Shown: positions 8,187 to 16,467 of the stretch, piece by piece
How positions within the stretch are numbered: position 1 is the first letter of the stretch
Layout: the number at the start of each line of letters is the position of its first letter
Source of the DNA: an uncultured Bacteroidales bacterium
GTDB taxonomy: Bacteria; Bacteroidota; Bacteroidia; Bacteroidales; P3
Reading direction: 5' to 3'
DNA: 27,226 nt
Assembly: GCA_947097635.1 (NCBI GenBank)
Contig: CAMURW010000001.1
Location: 1 to 27,226 of the forward strand
Notes under the pieces: generated by a model
What the model was told of the DNA's origin: nothing
The model's input: only the letters and a program-made list of their open reading frames with translations
The model's database searches: none
Program-made: the position numbers and the translations under genes

Positions 8187-8960
8187 ATGAAAGCATTGAT
8201 TCTGGAAGACGAAGACATAGCATCGCAAAGCCTACAGCGCCAACTAAACGAACTGCGACCCGACATACAGATTGCGGCGATGCTGCAGACAGTGGAAGAA
8301 GCGGCAGACTGGTTTGACCAGCACAAAGAACCCGACCTGGCGTTCTTCGATATCCATCTGGCCGACGGTAGCGTGTTCCGCCTCTTCGACAAGGTGACAG
8401 TATATTGTCCTATTATTTTCACCACAGCCTACGACCAATACGCCCTGGAAGCCTTCAAGGTGAACAGCATAGACTACCTGTTGAAGCCCATCGCCACACA
8501 GGACCTGCAGCGTGCGCTGGACAAGTATGACCTGCTGTCGCAGCAAAGCCGCAAAACAGAAAACGTTGACGACGAATCGCTGCGGCACCTTATTGCCATG
8601 ATGCACAAGGGTGGGCGGCAATACAAAGGTTATTTCCTAATTCCTTCGGGCGACAAACTGGTGCCACTGGCCACGCAGGATATCGCCTGCATCTATCTGG
8701 ACAACAAACAGAGCATAGCGGTAACCTTCGGCGGCAAGAGCCACATCATCGATAAGCCTCTGGATACTATCATGCAGGACTTGGATCCCCGCGTCTTCTT
8801 TCGTGCCAACCGACAATATATCGTGTCGCATCGTGCCGTGCAGGATATCTCATTCTGGTTTGGCAGCAAATTGCAGCTGCGACTTATCGTGCCGACCCCT
8901 GGCCGCATAGTGATAAGCAAGGCCAAGGTGGCGGGGTTCAAAGACTGGTACACAAAGTAG
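8187..8960 (+). CDS. LytTR-family DNA-binding response regulator
   Basis: A 257-residue protein from ATG 8187; a GTG directly before it (8184) is an alternative. Residues 1-120 form a receiver domain: acidic pocket LEDED near residues 7-10, phospho-acceptor D55 in AFFDIHLADG, the T of FTTAY, and the conserved K of YLLKP. After a linker, residues about 150-255 form a LytTR DNA-binding domain (YLDNKQSIAVTF, then FFRANRQYIVSHRAVQ, then TPGRIVISKAKVAGFKDWY). This is the AlgR/LytR class, which binds tandem or direct-repeat sites upstream of targets. It is the last gene of the export operon and probably regulates that operon or a partner locus in response to the upstream kinase. Confidence 0.93.
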   Translation: MKALILEDEDIASQSLQRQLNELRPDIQIAAMLQTVEEAADWFDQHKEPDLAFFDIHLADGSVFRLFDKVTVYCPIIFTTAYDQYALEAFKVNSIDYLLKPIATQDLQRALDKYDLLSQQSRKTENVDDESLRHLIAMMHKGGRQYKGYFLIPSGDKLVPLATQDIACIYLDNKQSIAVTFGGKSHIIDKPLDTIMQDLDPRVFFRANRQYIVSHRAVQDISFWFGSKLQLRLIVPTPGRIVISKAKVAGFKDWYTK

Positions 8961-8983
8961 GTAGCCCCCTCTATGTCGTCTAT

Positions 8984-10090
8984 TTATACTATCATGCCGC
9001 TGGCTAATACCAAGTGCGCATCGTTGTCGTACACTATGCCGTATTGGCCAGGGGAGATGCCTTGTATGCGTGTGTCGCTGGTGATGCGGTAGATGTCGCC
9101 GAGGCGGGAGAGATGCCCCTGTGCAAAGTCTGGCGTGTGGCGTATCTTGAATTTCACGGGAATGTCCTGAGGTGCGGAATGCCCTTCGTTGATGTCTTCC
9201 AAGGGGTTTGTCAGAAACCGTTCCCCTCCTGGCGAGAGGAAATGGAAGTCGGCCATATTCACCACGTTGCCATACTGCGTGGCGGGGTCGTAACCTTGGC
9301 TGACGTACAGCACGTTGTCCTCCACATCTTTCTTCACTACAAACCAAGGACCTCCGCTCAGTCCCAGTCCTTTGCGCTGACCTATGGTGTGATACCAAAA
9401 GCCTTTGTGTGTGCCTAGTACCTTTCCCGTCTCCAGTTCAACAATCTTGCCTGCCTTTTCGCCCAGATAGCGGCACAGGAAGTCGTTGTAGTTGATTTTG
9501 CCCAGGAAGCAGATGCCCTGACTATCCTTGCGGTCTGCGCTGGGCAGGCGTGCCTCGTGGGCTATCCGGCGCACCTCGCTCTTCGTCATGTTGCCTATGG
9601 GGAACATCACCCTCTGTATCTGCGGGTACGACAGTTGTGCCAGGAAGTCCGTCTGGTCTTTCACGGGGTCCTTAGCGGTGGCCAGAAAGGTGATGCCGTC
9701 CACCACTTCCGTAGTGGCGTAGTGGCCGGTGGCTATGCGTTCGTAGTTGTGGCCCCACTGTCGGTCGAAGATGCCGAACTTTATCATCTTGTTGCACATC
9801 ATGTCGGGATGAGGCGTCAGCCCCCGTTTCACGCTGTCGATGATGTAACTAACCACGTTGTCCCAGTATTCCTCTTGCAGGCTCACTTCCTCGCAGTGGC
9901 AGCCATATTTGCGTGCTATCCACCGCACTATCTCCATGTCTTCTTCGTGGGGGCAGTCTATGTAGCCCTGTTCCTCCTCCATGCCTATGCGGATATAGAA
10001 GATGTCGGGCTCGTAGCCTTGTTCTTTCAGTAGGTGCACAACTACGGAGCTGTCTACTCCGCCGGACACCAATGTCGCTATTTTTGTCAT
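8984..10090 (-). CDS. mnmA: tRNA-specific 2-thiouridylase MnmA
   Basis: A 368-residue enzyme that forms 2-thiouridine at wobble position 34 of tRNAs for Lys, Glu and Gln. It takes sulfur from a persulfide relay and activates the base with ATP. The N-terminal PP-loop is present (LVSGGVDSS, residues 7-15). The first catalytic cysteine is C99 in TPHPDMMCNKMIKF and the second is C194 in SQGICFLGK, the pair needed for thiolation. Conserved GHYA, DQTDFLAQL and GQRKGLGL blocks are also visible. Length is normal. The gene is the last of three minus-strand genes and converges with the response regulator, with only 23 bases between the two stops. It starts 55 bases after the metallo-hydrolase stop, so it may be co-transcribed with it. 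Confidence 0.96.
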   Translation of the reverse strand: MTKIATLVSGGVDSSVVVHLLKEQGYEPDIFYIRIGMEEEQGYIDCPHEEDMEIVRWIARKYGCHCEEVSLQEEYWDNVVSYIIDSVKRGLTPHPDMMCNKMIKFGIFDRQWGHNYERIATGHYATTEVVDGITFLATAKDPVKDQTDFLAQLSYPQIQRVMFPIGNMTKSEVRRIAHEARLPSADRKDSQGICFLGKINYNDFLCRYLGEKAGKIVELETGKVLGTHKGFWYHTIGQRKGLGLSGGPWFVVKKDVEDNVLYVSQGYDPATQYGNVVNMADFHFLSPGGERFLTNPLEDINEGHSAPQDIPVKFKIRHTPDFAQGHLSRLGDIYRITSDTRIQGISPGQYGIVYDNDAHLVLASGMIV

Positions 10091-10145
10091 GACGAATCGC
10101 TATTTAAGATGACGGGGCTGAGAAGTAGTGGAATAAGGTGTGTGG

Positions 10146-10988
10146 TTACAAAGAGGTGATGTGCTCCGACAGTGCGTGGTAAGCCTCAGGGACATCTTCG
10201 GGCAAGTGGAATGTGGTGCGGGGGAACATCTCCTGCAGCTGTTTCAGCCCCTCTGCCATTGCTTCGTACTTGCCCCAGAAATGCATAGGATAGAAGTTGT
10301 TGGCAGGTATCTCGTACAACCATTGTGTCGCCCCCCGCAGCATATCCTTGCCCAGTCGTGGATCTACGGGGAAGCAGAGGTGCTGTAGACCGTCGGGATA
10401 GACCTTCTCTAACTCTCGTACCACGGAAAGGAACAGCCCCTCCATCTGTTGCAGGGACACTTTAAGGTGCTCTGGGCCTTCGCCTTCCTCACTGAAATAC
10501 CAGTTGTTCAAGTCGCCGCAGTGGAACAGCGTCTCGCCCTGTTCGTCTGCCTTCAGGCGCAGTGCCATCGATATCCCGATGTCGGTGCTGCGGTAGGCAT
10601 GGAGTTCCAAGTTGTCGTCCTCATAATGGTGTCCGGGTCTCAGCACTGCAGCGGGGAGAGCTGGGAAGATGCGCCTACGCTTCACAACGTCGTAACTCAA
10701 CAGATAGAGGGGTTTGCGGCGCAAGCGAAAATACGGCCGTTTCTTGTTGGCGCTTTCGTGGTTGCACGCAGCGTGGTCGTTGTCATCCACAGGTAACTTA
10801 CATCTCAATATCTGTGGATTGTAGTGGTCGGGATGGAAGTGCGAGACCACGAAATAGACCTGTTTGCTGGTCTCTTCCAGCAGATGGTGCAGCCTGCCGT
10901 CGTCGCGGTCGTGCCAATAGTCTATCACCACGATAGTATCGCTGCTCTCTGCCACAAAACAACTATGAAAGAGGTATCTTATAGTCAT
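10146..10988 (-). CDS. Metallo-beta-lactamase-fold hydrolase
   Basis: A 280-residue protein with an N-terminal strand pattern typical of UlaG-like members of the metallo-beta-lactamase superfamily (IRYLFHSCFVAESSDTIVVIDYW). The metal-binding motif HFHPDH (HxHxDH) is present near residues 51-56. Later candidate ligands are the aspartate and surrounding residues of LFHCGDLNNWYF and the histidine of YPMHFWGKYEA. There is no signal peptide, so it is cytoplasmic. The superfamily covers many hydrolase and nuclease activities and the substrate cannot be read from the sequence. The gene lies between an EamA transporter and mnmA on the same strand, which gives no specific hint beyond possible co-transcription. 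Confidence 0.85.
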   Translation of the reverse strand: MTIRYLFHSCFVAESSDTIVVIDYWHDRDDGRLHHLLEETSKQVYFVVSHFHPDHYNPQILRCKLPVDDNDHAACNHESANKKRPYFRLRRKPLYLLSYDVVKRRRIFPALPAAVLRPGHHYEDDNLELHAYRSTDIGISMALRLKADEQGETLFHCGDLNNWYFSEEGEGPEHLKVSLQQMEGLFLSVVRELEKVYPDGLQHLCFPVDPRLGKDMLRGATQWLYEIPANNFYPMHFWGKYEAMAEGLKQLQEMFPRTTFHLPEDVPEAYHALSEHITSL

Positions 10989-11036
10989 ATAATATCCTTG
11001 GCTTCACCACTTGTGAGGCTTAATTATAACGTAACC

Positions 11037-11057
11037 GTATACAATATTATTGTATAC
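11037..11057. repeat. AT-rich inverted repeat between the EamA and hydrolase genes
   Basis: GTATACAAT (11037-11045), loop ATT, then ATTGTATAC (11049-11057): a perfect 9-bp stem. It lies in the 74-base gap upstream of the hydrolase gene on the minus strand. A second, weaker stem (GCTTCAC 11001-11007 with GTGAGGC 11013-11019, one G-U pair) lies next to it. Either could be an operator or a weak terminator after the transporter gene; neither is followed by a U-tract. Confidence 0.5.
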
Positions 11058-11062
11058 ACTCG

Positions 11063-12046
11063 CTATCCATGTGTCCGATGTCGGCCTACTTGCTGTGTCC
11101 TTGGATGCGGAACTTGGGAATAGGCAATAATGGTGACGGCAGTGATAATCAGGACAATGCCCACCGCCAAGTGCGTTGTGAAAGACTCGTGGAACACGAA
11201 GATGCCTATGATGACGGCCGTAAGAGGCTCCAGAGCACCCAGGATGGAGGTGGTGGTGGCTCCTGTATATTTGCTGGAGTACACCATCATCACCAGTGCT
11301 GCTATGCCCGGTATTGCAGCCAGCCAAGTCACGTAGAACCAGCCTCTGAAGTTGTGGGGCGGCAACAGCGGCCCCACCAGCGCAGCACGGCCGTCGCTCC
11401 CAGCGCGCATTTCCGGCGACATAAGCGCATTGCCCAGAGCGGTATACACCAACATTCCGATGGCGCACCACAGCAGCACATAAAAGTTTATCTTGAACGA
11501 GGAGCATTGCAGCTTGGCCTTGCCCACCAACACGATGTATATGGCATAGGTGAGGGCCGAGATGAGTACTAGTATCACCCCTTCCGGCGACAGGGTGCCG
11601 CTGCCGTCTCCTGTCCAATACAGTAGCACCACTCCGGCGGTGGCCAGTGCTATGCATAGCCACGTGAGGATGCTGGCACGCTCGCGGTACACCACCAGCA
11701 TTATCAGCACCGTCATAATAGGGTAGGTGAAGAGGATGGTGCTGGCAATACCCGCAGGCATGTATAGAAAAGAAAGATACAGCGACAGCGAGGAGAAGAT
11801 AAAGAGTATCCCCAGCGACGACACCACCTTGAAATCCTGCCATGCAACGTGCAGGCTCTCCTTGCGGAACAGCATCACCACCGCCAAGATGAGGAAAGCC
11901 ATGCTGAAGCGATAAAAAAGTACGCAATTTGTCGCCATCCCTTCCCCGTACAGATTGAGGGCTCCTAAGGGATTTGTGCCATAACAGACAGCAGCGCCTA
12001 TGCCGCAGAATGTTCCAGAAACTTTTTTACCACCTTTTAATATCAT
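11063..12046 (-). CDS. EamA-family (drug/metabolite) transporter
   Basis: About 327 residues from the preferred ATG at 12046. The frame is open back to 12163, but those 39 extra codons are lysine-rich, AT-rich and unlike a transporter N-terminus, so I place the start at MILKGGKKVSGTFCGIGAA. Ten hydrophobic helices in two homologous halves of five (first half around LILAVVMLF and FSSLSLYLSFLYMP, second around VLISALTYAIYIVLVGKAKL and ILGALEPLTAVIIGIFVFHE) match the DMT superfamily, which exports or exchanges small metabolites. The AALEPLTAV-like segment followed by an acidic residue near the end is characteristic. The substrate is not predictable. The gene diverges from the nqr operon and heads the minus-strand group with the hydrolase and mnmA. 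Confidence 0.9.
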   Translation of the reverse strand: MILKGGKKVSGTFCGIGAAVCYGTNPLGALNLYGEGMATNCVLFYRFSMAFLILAVVMLFRKESLHVAWQDFKVVSSLGILFIFSSLSLYLSFLYMPAGIASTILFTYPIMTVLIMLVVYRERASILTWLCIALATAGVVLLYWTGDGSGTLSPEGVILVLISALTYAIYIVLVGKAKLQCSSFKINFYVLLWCAIGMLVYTALGNALMSPEMRAGSDGRAALVGPLLPPHNFRGWFYVTWLAAIPGIAALVMMVYSSKYTGATTTSILGALEPLTAVIIGIFVFHESFTTHLAVGIVLIITAVTIIAYSQVPHPRTQQVGRHRTHG

Positions 12047-12165
12047 CTCTTTGTGCAATAATATTATTTTTTCATTGCGAATGAGAGTGTTACACTTTTT
12101 TTCCATTGCGAAAAAGATTTGCAAATATCCTCTTTTTTTGTCAGTTGTAATTTTTTTTTTCACTT

Positions 12166-12198
12166 TTTGTTAGGTTTTGAAAAAAAAATGTACCTTTG
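12166..12198 (+). promoter_or_regulatory. Promoter of the nqr operon
   Basis: The -33 element TTTG (12166-12169) and -7 element TACCTTTG (12191-12198) both match the Bacteroidetes consensus and are separated by 21 bases. The spacer contains a run of nine A (12180-12188). The start of transcription should fall near 12205, giving a leader of about 100 bases before nqrA. Confidence 0.8.
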
Positions 12199-12230
12199 CA
12201 ACGTCAATAGGAAGTGGCAATAAACTGGTA

Positions 12231-12273
12231 ACTCGCTAAGCATGACAATGTTTGCGAGTGTTTTTGTTTTTTT
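12231..12273 (+). terminator. Terminator-like hairpin in the nqrA leader
   Basis: ACTCGC (12231-12236), a bulged T, AAGCA (12238-12242), a 6-base loop, TGTTT (12249-12253) and GCGAGT (12254-12259) pair into an 11-bp stem with one G-U pair. A U-rich run follows (GTTTTTGTTTTTTT, 12260-12273). This has the form of an intrinsic terminator, yet it lies between the nqr promoter and the nqrA start. It may be an attenuator, or a leader hairpin with a different role. Confidence 0.6.
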
Positions 12274-12305
12274 CTACTCCCAAAAAGTTGAAAATTAAGA
12301 AGAAA

Positions 12306-13673
12306 ATGTCTGATAATACGATTAACATCAAGAAAGGTCTTGACATTCGCGTGAAAGGCACTGCCGCACTCACTACCGTGGATGCCACCACCATCCAGCG
12401 CTATGCCGTGAAGCCCACGGACTATGTGGGCGTGACACCCAAGCTGATGGTGAAGGAAGGCGATAGCGTTAAGGCAGGTAGTGTGCTGTTCTACGACAAG
12501 AACAACGAGGCTGCACGTTTCACCAGCCCTGTGAGTGGCACCGTGGAGGCTGTGGTACGTGGTGACAAACGTGCCATCCTGCGAGTGGTGGTTGCCGCCG
12601 ACGGCAAGATGGACAGCGAGACCTTCGCACACGGCAACCCTGCCGAGATGGGCAGAGAGGCCGTAGTGAAAACACTGACAGAGAGCGGTGTCTGGACGAT
12701 GCTGCGTCAGCGTCCTTTCGGACTGGTGGCATGTCCCGACGATACCCCCAAGGCCATCTTCGTCAGCGGCTTCGAAAGTGCTCCCCTGGCCCCCAACTAC
12801 AACTATCTGATTGCCGGCCATGAACAGGAGTTCGACATGGGCATGGAAGTGCTGCACACATTGGTGAGCGCTATCCACCTCAGCATCAACCCCATGCTGA
12901 ACAACACCGTGATGCCTACCCAAAACTATGTGAAGATGCATTACTTCACAGGCAAACATCCTGCCGGTCTCGTGGGCACGCAAATCAACAGGATAGACCC
13001 CGTCAACAAGGGCGAAATCGTGTGGACCATCAAACCAGTGGATATTTGTATCATTGGACACCTGTTTCTCACAGGACAGTATCGCCCCGAGCGCTTGGTG
13101 GCGATGGCGGGTCCTGTGGTTAAGAATCCCCAGTATTACAAGATGCTACAAGGCGCTTGCATAGAGAGCCTTGCCAACAATGTCACCGACGACCATGTAC
13201 GATACATCAGTGGCGATATGCTCACCGGCACCAACATAGGCAAGAATGGTTTCATGGGTGCCACAGACAACCTGCTAACCGTGCTGCCCGAGGGCGACAA
13301 ATACGACTTTATGGGCTGGCTGGCACCAGGTGTAAAGAAATACAGCTTTTCCCATACCTTCCTTAGTGGCTTTTTCCAGTGCGGAAGCAAGGGCTGTCAG
13401 AAGTTCCTAGAAGGCCGTGAACTGAATACAGGACTCCATGGCGGCGTGCGCCCTTTCGTGGTGACAGGCGAGATGGAGAAGGTATTCCCGCTGGACATCT
13501 ACCCTCTCCAGCTTATCAAGGCCTGCATCATTGGCGACATAGACCTGATGGAGAACCTGGGCATCTACGAGGTGGAACCCGAAGACTTCGCACTGTGTGA
13601 ATTCATCGACACCAGCAAGACGGAAATCCAGAACATCATCCGTCAGGGTCTGGAAACATGCAGGTTGAATTAA
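12306..13673 (+). CDS. nqrA: Na+-translocating NADH:quinone reductase subunit A
   Basis: A 455-residue peripheral subunit of the Na+-NQR complex, the respiratory enzyme that passes electrons from NADH to quinone while pumping sodium out. The start is ATG 12306 (MSDNTINIKKGLDIRVKGTA), the family-typical N-terminus. An upstream TTG at 12252 lies inside the leader hairpin and is rejected. An NqrA/RnfC-like barrel-sandwich segment is visible (PKLMVKEGDSVKAGSVLFYDKN, then PVSGTVEAVVRGDKRAIL). The C-terminal region with CGSKGCQKFLEGRELNTGLHGG is also typical. NqrA faces the cytoplasm and takes part in quinone binding together with NqrB. It is the first gene of a complete six-gene operon. Confidence 0.97.
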   Translation: MSDNTINIKKGLDIRVKGTAALTTVDATTIQRYAVKPTDYVGVTPKLMVKEGDSVKAGSVLFYDKNNEAARFTSPVSGTVEAVVRGDKRAILRVVVAADGKMDSETFAHGNPAEMGREAVVKTLTESGVWTMLRQRPFGLVACPDDTPKAIFVSGFESAPLAPNYNYLIAGHEQEFDMGMEVLHTLVSAIHLSINPMLNNTVMPTQNYVKMHYFTGKHPAGLVGTQINRIDPVNKGEIVWTIKPVDICIIGHLFLTGQYRPERLVAMAGPVVKNPQYYKMLQGACIESLANNVTDDHVRYISGDMLTGTNIGKNGFMGATDNLLTVLPEGDKYDFMGWLAPGVKKYSFSHTFLSGFFQCGSKGCQKFLEGRELNTGLHGGVRPFVVTGEMEKVFPLDIYPLQLIKACIIGDIDLMENLGIYEVEPEDFALCEFIDTSKTEIQNIIRQGLETCRLN

Positions 13674-13736
13674 TGTTGTTAATTTTAGGGGCAGCCGGGA
13701 TGCCGGAGGCCTAGATACTAGATAAAGGATATAATA

Positions 13737-14900
13737 ATGTCTTTAAGATCATATTTAGATAAAATAAAACCCAACTTTGAGAAGGGCGGCAAACATGAGA
13801 AGCTTCATTCCACCTTTGAGGCGTTCGAGAGCTTTGCCTACACTCCCAATACGGTAACAAAGAAAGGTTCGCATGTTCGCGATGCAGTGGACCTCAAGCG
13901 TACCATTATCACTGTTGTCATCGCTCTGCTACCGGCCACGCTGTTCGGAATGTGGAACATTGGCCATCAGACCGCATTGGCATATCCCGGCATGTTCGAA
14001 AACACCTTCTGGCATTGCCTCTGGTTCGGATTTCTCAGGATGCTTCCCATCATTGTTGTCAGTTACGTGGTGGGGCTGTTCCTTGAGTTTCTCTTTGCCG
14101 AGATACGTCACGAGGAAGTCAATGAAGGCTATATCGCCACAGGTTTGCTTATCTCGCTGATAGTGCCTGTCACCATTCCTCTGTGGCAACTGGCGATGGC
14201 TGTGGCTTTTGCCGTGGTGATAGGCAAGGAGGTGTTTGGCGGCACGGGCATGAACTTCCTCAATCCCGCCTTGGTGGCGCGTGCCTTCCTCTTCTTCAGC
14301 TATCCCACCCACATGAGCGGCGATAGTGTGTGGATTGCCAAGCCCTACCATTTCACTGGCGATGTCGTTAGCGGTGCCACACCGTTAGGCGAACTGATGG
14401 CCGGCATGAATCCTCAGGCTTCTGCCATGCAGATGTTCCTGGGCACCATCCCTGGCAGCATCGGTGAAACCAGCGTGGTGGCTATCCTCATCGGGGCTGC
14501 CATCTTGCTATGCACAGGCGTGGCCAGCTGGCGTATCATGCTCAGCGTGGCAATAGGGGGCGGACTGATGGGACTGCTCTTCAACGCCATCGGCACCAAT
14601 GCCTATATGGCACTACCCTGGTGGCAGCACTACCTGATGGGCGGCTTCGCCTTCGGAGCCGTCTTCATGGCCACGGATCCCGTCACCAGCGCCCAGACCA
14701 ACTGCGGCAAGTGGATTTATGGCTTCCTCATCGGTGTCTTCGCAGTGCTGCTGCGTGTGGTAAACCCCGCATACCCCGAGGGTATGATGCTGTCCATACT
14801 GCTGCTGAACTGCTTTGCGCCTCTCATAGACCATTGCGTGGTGCAGCGCAACATCAAGATGCGCCTGGCTCGCAGTGCCGCACATAAACAAAGTAATTAG
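13737..14900 (+). CDS. nqrB: Na+-translocating NADH:quinone reductase subunit B
   Basis: A 387-residue membrane subunit of the NqrB/RnfD family with about ten helices. It carries covalently bound FMN on a threonine in an SGAT motif, seen here at residues 212-215 (VVSGATPLGEL, T215), plus riboflavin and part of the sodium path in characterised enzymes. The family blocks GTGMNFLNPALVARAFLFFSYP and GAVFMATDPVTSAQT are intact. The soluble N-terminal region (SYLDKIKPNFEKGGKH) is normal. It starts 63 bases after nqrA. Attachment of FMN requires an ApbE flavin transferase, which is not in the window. Confidence 0.97.
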   Translation: MSLRSYLDKIKPNFEKGGKHEKLHSTFEAFESFAYTPNTVTKKGSHVRDAVDLKRTIITVVIALLPATLFGMWNIGHQTALAYPGMFENTFWHCLWFGFLRMLPIIVVSYVVGLFLEFLFAEIRHEEVNEGYIATGLLISLIVPVTIPLWQLAMAVAFAVVIGKEVFGGTGMNFLNPALVARAFLFFSYPTHMSGDSVWIAKPYHFTGDVVSGATPLGELMAGMNPQASAMQMFLGTIPGSIGETSVVAILIGAAILLCTGVASWRIMLSVAIGGGLMGLLFNAIGTNAYMALPWWQHYLMGGFAFGAVFMATDPVTSAQTNCGKWIYGFLIGVFAVLLRVVNPAYPEGMMLSILLLNCFAPLIDHCVVQRNIKMRLARSAAHKQSN

Positions 14901-14926
14901 TGATTAGAAATAGGTAATTAGTAATT

Positions 14927-15787
14927 ATGAAGAGTTTTAGTAATAAATATATTTTCCTATACTCCACCGTGTTGGTGGCGGTAGTGGCTGTGTTGCTCAG
15001 CATAGTGGCAACCAGCCTCAAGGACAAGCAGCAGGCCAATATCCGCAACGAGAAGATGCAGAGCCTGCTGAAAGCTATCAATGTGAACGTGGAACGCGAT
15101 GCGGCAGAGGCGGAATATGCCAAATATTTCACCCATGAAGTCAATGTCAACGTGGCCGGCGAGGCCATGGACATCTACGACATCGCCGCCGGCAAGATGA
15201 CACAGGGCGACATCGCCCACCGTCCCTTCAACATCAACCTCAAAGACGAGCAGAAGAAGGCGGAGAGCGGCGCACAGGATGCCCGTTTCCCTGTGTATTG
15301 CTGCACTAAGAACGGCAAGACAAGTTATGTGTTGCCCATGCGCGGCACGGGTCTGTGGGGGCCTGTGTGGGGATATATAGCCATCGCCGCAGACTGCAAT
15401 ACCGTGGACGGCATCACTTTCGACCATGAAGGCGAGACCCCCGGCCTGGGCGCCGAAATCACCGGCGAGAAGTTCCAGAGGCCTTTCATCGGCAAACAAA
15501 TCTTGGATAAGCATGGCAAGGTAGTGTCCATCGCTGTGAAGAAGCATGCCAACCCCGAAGGCATTCACGAAGTGGATGCTATCACGGGCGGCACGATGAC
15601 CAGCAATGGCGTACACGCCATGCTGGCGACAGATATGGCACGCTATCAGTGCTTCTTCGACAAGATGCTTGCCGCAAATCCTGTTAGTAATAACGCAGGC
15701 ACTGCCATAGAAGGCAGTGCCGCAGACTCCACCAACGTGATGGGTGCTGCTGTCTCCGCTATGACGGAGGGAAAGGAGGCTCAATAA
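14927..15787 (+). CDS. nqrC: Na+-translocating NADH:quinone reductase subunit C
   Basis: A 286-residue subunit with one N-terminal membrane helix (about residues 9-29) and a periplasmic FMN-binding domain. The FMN attachment motif reads TGGT at residues 220-223 (DAITGGTMTSNGV), so the usual S/T-G-A-T has a glycine in the third position; the accepting threonine is kept. The GLWGPVWGY and HEGETPGLGAEI blocks are typical. The C-terminus after about residue 250 is a low-complexity alanine/serine-rich tail, somewhat longer than the core family needs. The stop overlaps the nqrD start by one base (TAATG), indicating translational coupling. Confidence 0.96.
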   Translation: MKSFSNKYIFLYSTVLVAVVAVLLSIVATSLKDKQQANIRNEKMQSLLKAINVNVERDAAEAEYAKYFTHEVNVNVAGEAMDIYDIAAGKMTQGDIAHRPFNINLKDEQKKAESGAQDARFPVYCCTKNGKTSYVLPMRGTGLWGPVWGYIAIAADCNTVDGITFDHEGETPGLGAEITGEKFQRPFIGKQILDKHGKVVSIAVKKHANPEGIHEVDAITGGTMTSNGVHAMLATDMARYQCFFDKMLAANPVSNNAGTAIEGSAADSTNVMGAAVSAMTEGKEAQ

Positions 15788-16410
15788 TGGCTAGTAAGAA
15801 TATGAAACTGATCACTGAGCCAATGGGCAAAAACAATCCCATCACCGTTCAGATACTTGGCATCTGTAGCTGCCTGGCCGTTACGGCACAGCTGAAAGCC
15901 GCTGTAGTAATGGCATTGTCCGTCACCGTGGTGGTAGGGCTGAGTAACCTTATCGTCTCTCTGCTTCGCAACACCATCCCTCCGCGCATCCGCATCATTG
16001 TGCAACTAGTCGTCGTCTCCGCGCTGGTGATACTGGTGAACCAGGTGCTGCAGGCCTTCGTCTACGACATTAGCAAGCAGCTCAGCGTGTATGTGGGACT
16101 CATTATTACCAACTGCATCGTCATGGGCCGCCTGGAGGCTTTCGCTATGGCTAACAAGCCATGGCCTTCCTTCTGCGACGGCATCGGCAACGGTCTGGGT
16201 TATGCCGTCATCCTGGTAATCCTGGGCTTCGTGCGCGAGCTGCTGGGCAGTGGCACGCTGTGGGGCTATCCTGTCATGGAGAAATTGGGCCTCTACAACA
16301 TTGGCTACGAGAACAATGGTCTTATGATCATGGCCCCCATGGCTCTCATACTGGTAGGCATCATCATCTGGATACAGAGGGGAGCGAATAAAGAGTTGCA
16401 AGAGAAGTGA
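15787..16410 (+). CDS. nqrD: Na+-translocating NADH:quinone reductase subunit D
   Basis: A 207-residue integral membrane protein with six predicted helices, of the NqrD/RnfE family. The first part, NPITVQILGICSCLAVTAQLK, holds the conserved membrane cysteine region that with NqrE coordinates an iron centre between the two subunits in solved structures. ITNCIVMGRLEAFAMANKPWPSFCDGIGNGLGY is the second conserved block. The ATG at 15787 overlaps the nqrC stop by one base. Downstream, 57 bases separate it from nqrE. Confidence 0.96.
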   Translation: MASKNMKLITEPMGKNNPITVQILGICSCLAVTAQLKAAVVMALSVTVVVGLSNLIVSLLRNTIPPRIRIIVQLVVVSALVILVNQVLQAFVYDISKQLSVYVGLIITNCIVMGRLEAFAMANKPWPSFCDGIGNGLGYAVILVILGFVRELLGSGTLWGYPVMEKLGLYNIGYENNGLMIMAPMALILVGIIIWIQRGANKELQEK

Positions 16411-16467
16411 TGTGGGTTTAGACGCGCAGACATCCAAACGTAATAACGTTTTAACGAGAAAAGTATC

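Noticed and set aside
12047..12163. Extended N-terminus of the EamA transporter
   Set aside because: The 39 added residues are lysine-rich, AT-biased and precede the first membrane helix without family support; ATG 12046 is preferred.
12252..12305. Extended nqrA start at TTG 12252
   Set aside because: It lies inside the leader hairpin and would add 18 lysine/phenylalanine-rich residues ahead of the family-typical N-terminus at 12306.
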